From Deltaproteobacteria bacterium (GTDB taxonomy: Bacteria > Desulfobacterota > Desulfovibrionia > Desulfovibrionales > Desulfovibrionaceae): 6,918 nt of DNA. A program made the position numbers and the translations under genes. The notes beneath the pieces are model-generated. The model searched no databases. It had not been told where the DNA came from and saw nothing but the letters and a program-made list of their open reading frames with translations. This document shows, piece after piece, positions 4,571 through 6,918 of the stretch; the stretch's first letter is position 1, and every line of letters starts with the position of its first letter. The stretch spans positions 1 through 6,918 of the forward strand of contig JAJBSY010000448.1 in the NCBI GenBank assembly GCA_020861205.1, in the 5' to 3' direction.

Positions 4571-5953
4571 TTAACCGTCCCGGGTCAGGCCGAACTTCTT
4601 GAGCTTGTACTGCAACGTCCGGCGGCTGATGCCCAGGGCTTCGGCCGTGCGTTCGCGATGCCCGCCGTTGGCGTTGAGGGCCCGGATGAGCGCCTCGCGT
4701 TCCGCCGACTCCACGGCGGTCTCCATGGTGGCCGGGTCCCGCGCGGTCGCCGTGGCCGTCTCCCCGGGAGTGCCGCCGGCCAGGATTTTTTCCGGCAGCG
4801 CGTCCGGTGTGAGGATATCGGAACGGCTGAGAATGACGCCCCGTTCCAGCACGTTTTCCAGTTCCCGCACGTTGCCAGGCCAGGAATACCGGCTTAACGC
4901 CGCAAGGGCGGCCGGGTTGATTCCCCGGATGTCCTTCCGGTTTTTCTTGCACAGCCGCTGCAACAAGGCGGCGGCCAGGGCGGGCAGATCCTCCACGCGG
5001 TCGCGCAGCGGCGGTGCCACGATCTCCAGCACGTTGAGCCGGAAGTAGAGGTCCTCGCGAAACGATCCGTCGCGTACGGCCTTCGCGAGATCGCGGTTGG
5101 TCGCCGCAATGATCCGCACATCAACGGTCATGGGCCTGACGGAACCGAGCGGTTCCACCACCCGCTCCTGCAAGGCTCTCAGGAGCTTGGCCTGCACCTC
5201 CGGGGGCATCTCGCCGATTTCGTCGAGGAACAGCGTGCCCTTGTCCGCAAGCTGGAAGCGGCCGGGCTTGTCCTTGACGGCGCCGGTAAACGCACCCCTG
5301 GCATAGCCGAACAGTTCGCTTTCCAGGAGGTGGGGGGGAAGCGCCGCGCAGTTCACCTTGACCAGCGCGTGCGGCGCGCGGGGCGACAGGGCGTGGAGCG
5401 CGTCCGCTATCAGCTCTTTGCCGGTGCCGGATTCCCCCATGATGAGGACCGTCGCTTCGGAAGGCCCGGCCTGGCGGATGACTTCGTGAAGCTGGCGCAT
5501 GGCGAAGGACGTCCCGACCAGGACGTCCAGGGGATCCTTCCCCGCGATGCGCTCGCGAAGGCGGGTGTTCTCCCGCAGGAGACGCGCCTGTTCCAGGGCC
5601 TTTTCAGCGACGGTCACGAGTTCGTCGTTGTCCGCCGGTTTTGTCAGGTAATCGAACGCGCCGTTTTTCATGGCTTCAACGGCGGACCCCACCGTGCCGA
5701 AGGCCGTGAGCATGACCACTGGGACGCCTGGGTGGTTTCTGCGCAGGAGCGGCAAGAGGTCATGGCCGCTCATGCCGGGCATGGCCACGTCAAGCAGGAT
5801 GACCCTGATATCAGCTCCGCCGGGCGCGGTGAGGATTGCCAGCGCCTCGTCGGCGTCGGCAGCCTCCGATACCCGCCATCCCGCATCTTCCAGGACGGCG
5901 CGGACCATGAGGCGCAATGCCTTTTCGTCATCGACCACGAGAATGTGTTTCAT
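4571..5953 (-). CDS. NtrC-family sigma-54-dependent response regulator (ZraR-like)
   Basis: This complete 460-residue regulator has three domains. Receiver (about 3-120): acidic pocket D8/D9, phospho-acceptor D55 in LLDVAMPG, and K105 in LTKPA. AAA+ domain (about 143-375): Walker A GESGTGKE (173-180), an intact GAFTGA loop (220-225) that contacts sigma-54, Walker B LFLDEIGE (241-248), ATNRDL, FREDLYFRLNV with the arginine finger region, and WPGNVREL (358-365). Fis-type HTH (about 418-455): LIRALNANGGHRERTAEALG and SRRTLQYKLKKFG. It activates sigma-54 promoters by ATP hydrolysis when phosphorylated by its partner kinase. Its start overlaps the kinase stop by 4 bp (ATGA), so translation is likely coupled, and no clear separate ribosome-binding site is seen. 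The closest familiar pattern is ZraR/HydG, but the target genes and signal cannot be read from the window. High GC and host-like codon use place it outside the mobile element. Confidence 0.95.
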   Translation of the reverse strand: MKHILVVDDEKALRLMVRAVLEDAGWRVSEAADADEALAILTAPGGADIRVILLDVAMPGMSGHDLLPLLRRNHPGVPVVMLTAFGTVGSAVEAMKNGAFDYLTKPADNDELVTVAEKALEQARLLRENTRLRERIAGKDPLDVLVGTSFAMRQLHEVIRQAGPSEATVLIMGESGTGKELIADALHALSPRAPHALVKVNCAALPPHLLESELFGYARGAFTGAVKDKPGRFQLADKGTLFLDEIGEMPPEVQAKLLRALQERVVEPLGSVRPMTVDVRIIAATNRDLAKAVRDGSFREDLYFRLNVLEIVAPPLRDRVEDLPALAAALLQRLCKKNRKDIRGINPAALAALSRYSWPGNVRELENVLERGVILSRSDILTPDALPEKILAGGTPGETATATARDPATMETAVESAEREALIRALNANGGHRERTAEALGISRRTLQYKLKKFGLTRDG

Positions 5954-6918
5954 GCGACGCTCGGTTTATCGGTGTGTTTTTCGGGCAGACTGTCCGGGAA
6001 AAAGAGGCTGACGGCACAGCCGCGCCCGCCGCCGGACGGGACGGGGGACGTAATGGCGAGGCTGCCGCCGTGGCCCTGCATGATGGTCTGGACAAGGGCG
6101 AGCCCGAGGCCGGTGCCCTTTTTCTTCGTGGTGAAGAACGGTTTGCAGGCTTGCGCGCGCTCTTCTTCCGTCATGCCCGGGCCGGAATCGCTGACCGTTA
6201 TGCGGGTTCCCGCGCGGCCGTTTTCCGCCGCGCGGGCGGAGGACAGGGAAATGGTACGGCCGTCAGCGCCCCGTGCGCCCTTCATTGCCTCAAGGGCGTT
6301 AAGCAGGAGATTGAGCAGGGCCTGCTTCAAGGCGTCCGGGTCGGCGGTCACCACGGTCGCCTCCAGGGAGCACGCGAGCGCGAGGCCCTGCTCGCGCAGC
6401 TCGAAGCGCAGCAGGGAGGTGATCTCCTCGCAAACCCCGGTCAGATCCGTCGCTACCGGCGCGAGGTCGCGCGGACGGGCGAGGTAGAGCAGGTCCGTGA
6501 TAACCCGGTTGAGCCGGTCGGACTCCCGCACCATCGTCCGGGCGTATTCCTCTTCCGGCTGCTTGCCGGAAAGTTTTTTGGCGAAATATTGCGCGAACCC
6601 GCGCAACGCCGAAAGAGGGTTACGGATCTCGTGCGCGACCCCGGCGGCCAGGGAACCGATGGCCGCCAGTTTTTCGGCTTCCGCGAGGTTCTTTTCCAGC
6701 GTGCGGATGCGCGTCCGGTCACGGATGATGACCATGCGGGACGGGGCCCGCTCTTCGGGATCGGCGTCGCCCTGGGGAAGGAACGGCAGGACCCGGATTT
6801 CAAGCTGCATCCCGTCAAAGGACGTTTGTTGCCAGCCTTTGTCCGCGGCCGGATCGACCGGGGGCGAAAAGGGGCCGGTCGCGTCCGCCAGATGCCGGCC
6901 CCCGATATTCCCGCCATT
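5950..6918 (-). CDS. Sensor histidine kinase, ZraS/NtrB-like (5' end outside window)
   Basis: The frame is open to the right edge, giving 322 visible residues. An ATG at 6810 is internal: the 36 upstream codons are uninterrupted and the sequence across it is the end of a PAS-like domain (roughly visible residues 1-70, ending MVIIRDRTRIRTLEK). Next come the H-box GVAHEIRNPLSALRGF, with phospho-accepting histidine at 6633-6631, the X region LNRVITDLLYLARP, and the catalytic domain with N-box LKQALLNLLLNALEAM, G1 VSDSGPGM, F-box PFFTTKKKGTG and G2 GLGLALVQTIMQGHGG. All catalytic motifs are intact. It would autophosphorylate and pass phosphate to D55 of the regulator whose gene it overlaps by 4 bp. 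Any N-terminal periplasmic sensor and membrane segments lie beyond the window, so its signal is unknown. Confidence 0.93.
   Translation of the reverse strand, partial: NGGNIGGRHLADATGPFSPPVDPAADKGWQQTSFDGMQLEIRVLPFLPQGDADPEERAPSRMVIIRDRTRIRTLEKNLAEAEKLAAIGSLAAGVAHEIRNPLSALRGFAQYFAKKLSGKQPEEEYARTMVRESDRLNRVITDLLYLARPRDLAPVATDLTGVCEEITSLLRFELREQGLALACSLEATVVTADPDALKQALLNLLLNALEAMKGARGADGRTISLSSARAAENGRAGTRITVSDSGPGMTEEERAQACKPFFTTKKKGTGLGLALVQTIMQGHGGSLAITSPVPSGGGRGCAVSLFFPDSLPEKHTDKPSVA

Noticed and set aside
4338..4952. Minus-strand frame spanning the tRNA and the end of the regulator gene
   Set aside because: It covers the tRNA gene and a shifted frame of the regulator; composition is arginine-, glycine- and proline-rich as expected of a GC shadow.
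5330..6487. Plus-strand 385-codon frame opposite the kinase and regulator genes
   Set aside because: High GC produces long antisense frames; it lies across two real, overlapping genes and has no recognisable domain.

Overview
The window joins two kinds of DNA. The right third (about 4380-6918) is GC-rich, compact, chromosome-like sequence. It holds a two-component system of the NtrC/ZraSR type and an intact tRNA-Ser(GCU) gene. The left two thirds (about 1-4285) is visibly lower in GC and is the right-hand end of an integrated mobile element, either a prophage or an ICE/genomic island. A P4-type tyrosine integrase sits directly next to the 3' end of the tRNA. The gene families and base composition would fit a Desulfovibrio-like member of the Desulfobacterota, but this is an impression from the proteins and not a phylogenetic result.

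Layout, left to right. At 1-81 (minus) is the first 27 codons of what looks like a small Cro-like helix-turn-helix protein running off the edge. At 82-196 is a divergent promoter/operator region with two palindromes. At 197-568 (plus) is a short CI-type repressor with a DNA-binding domain only. A stem-loop terminator at 571-599 lies between it and a leftward pair of small genes: a DUF2188 protein (612-842) and a 54-residue hypothetical protein (855-1019). At 1192-2355 (minus) is a fusion of a HigA-like HTH domain to an ImmA/IrrE zinc peptidase. A 462-bp gene-free gap (2356-2817) holds a 20-bp perfect palindrome, smaller inverted repeats, an AT-rich stretch and a tandem 32-bp repeat carrying six CGGCAA boxes in helical phase. 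The integrase (2818-4095, minus) follows, with a promoter region (4096-4180) overlaid by repeated TACCCAG boxes, then two stem-loops, then the tRNA at 4286-4376 (minus) with its own promoter.

How the parts may work together (inference). The Cro/CI-like pair looks like the element's lysogeny or maintenance switch. The ImmA-like peptidase fusion could inactivate a repressor or act as an antitoxin-type regulator. The integrase, under control of the TACCCAG boxes, would recombine the element at the tRNA-Ser 3' end. The second att site is not in the window, so the element extends past the left edge.

The host side is ordinary: a histidine kinase (5' end outside the window) overlaps the response regulator gene by 4 bp (ATGA). 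The most unexplained sequence is the phased CGGCAA array with the neighbouring palindrome between the integrase and the peptidase gene.
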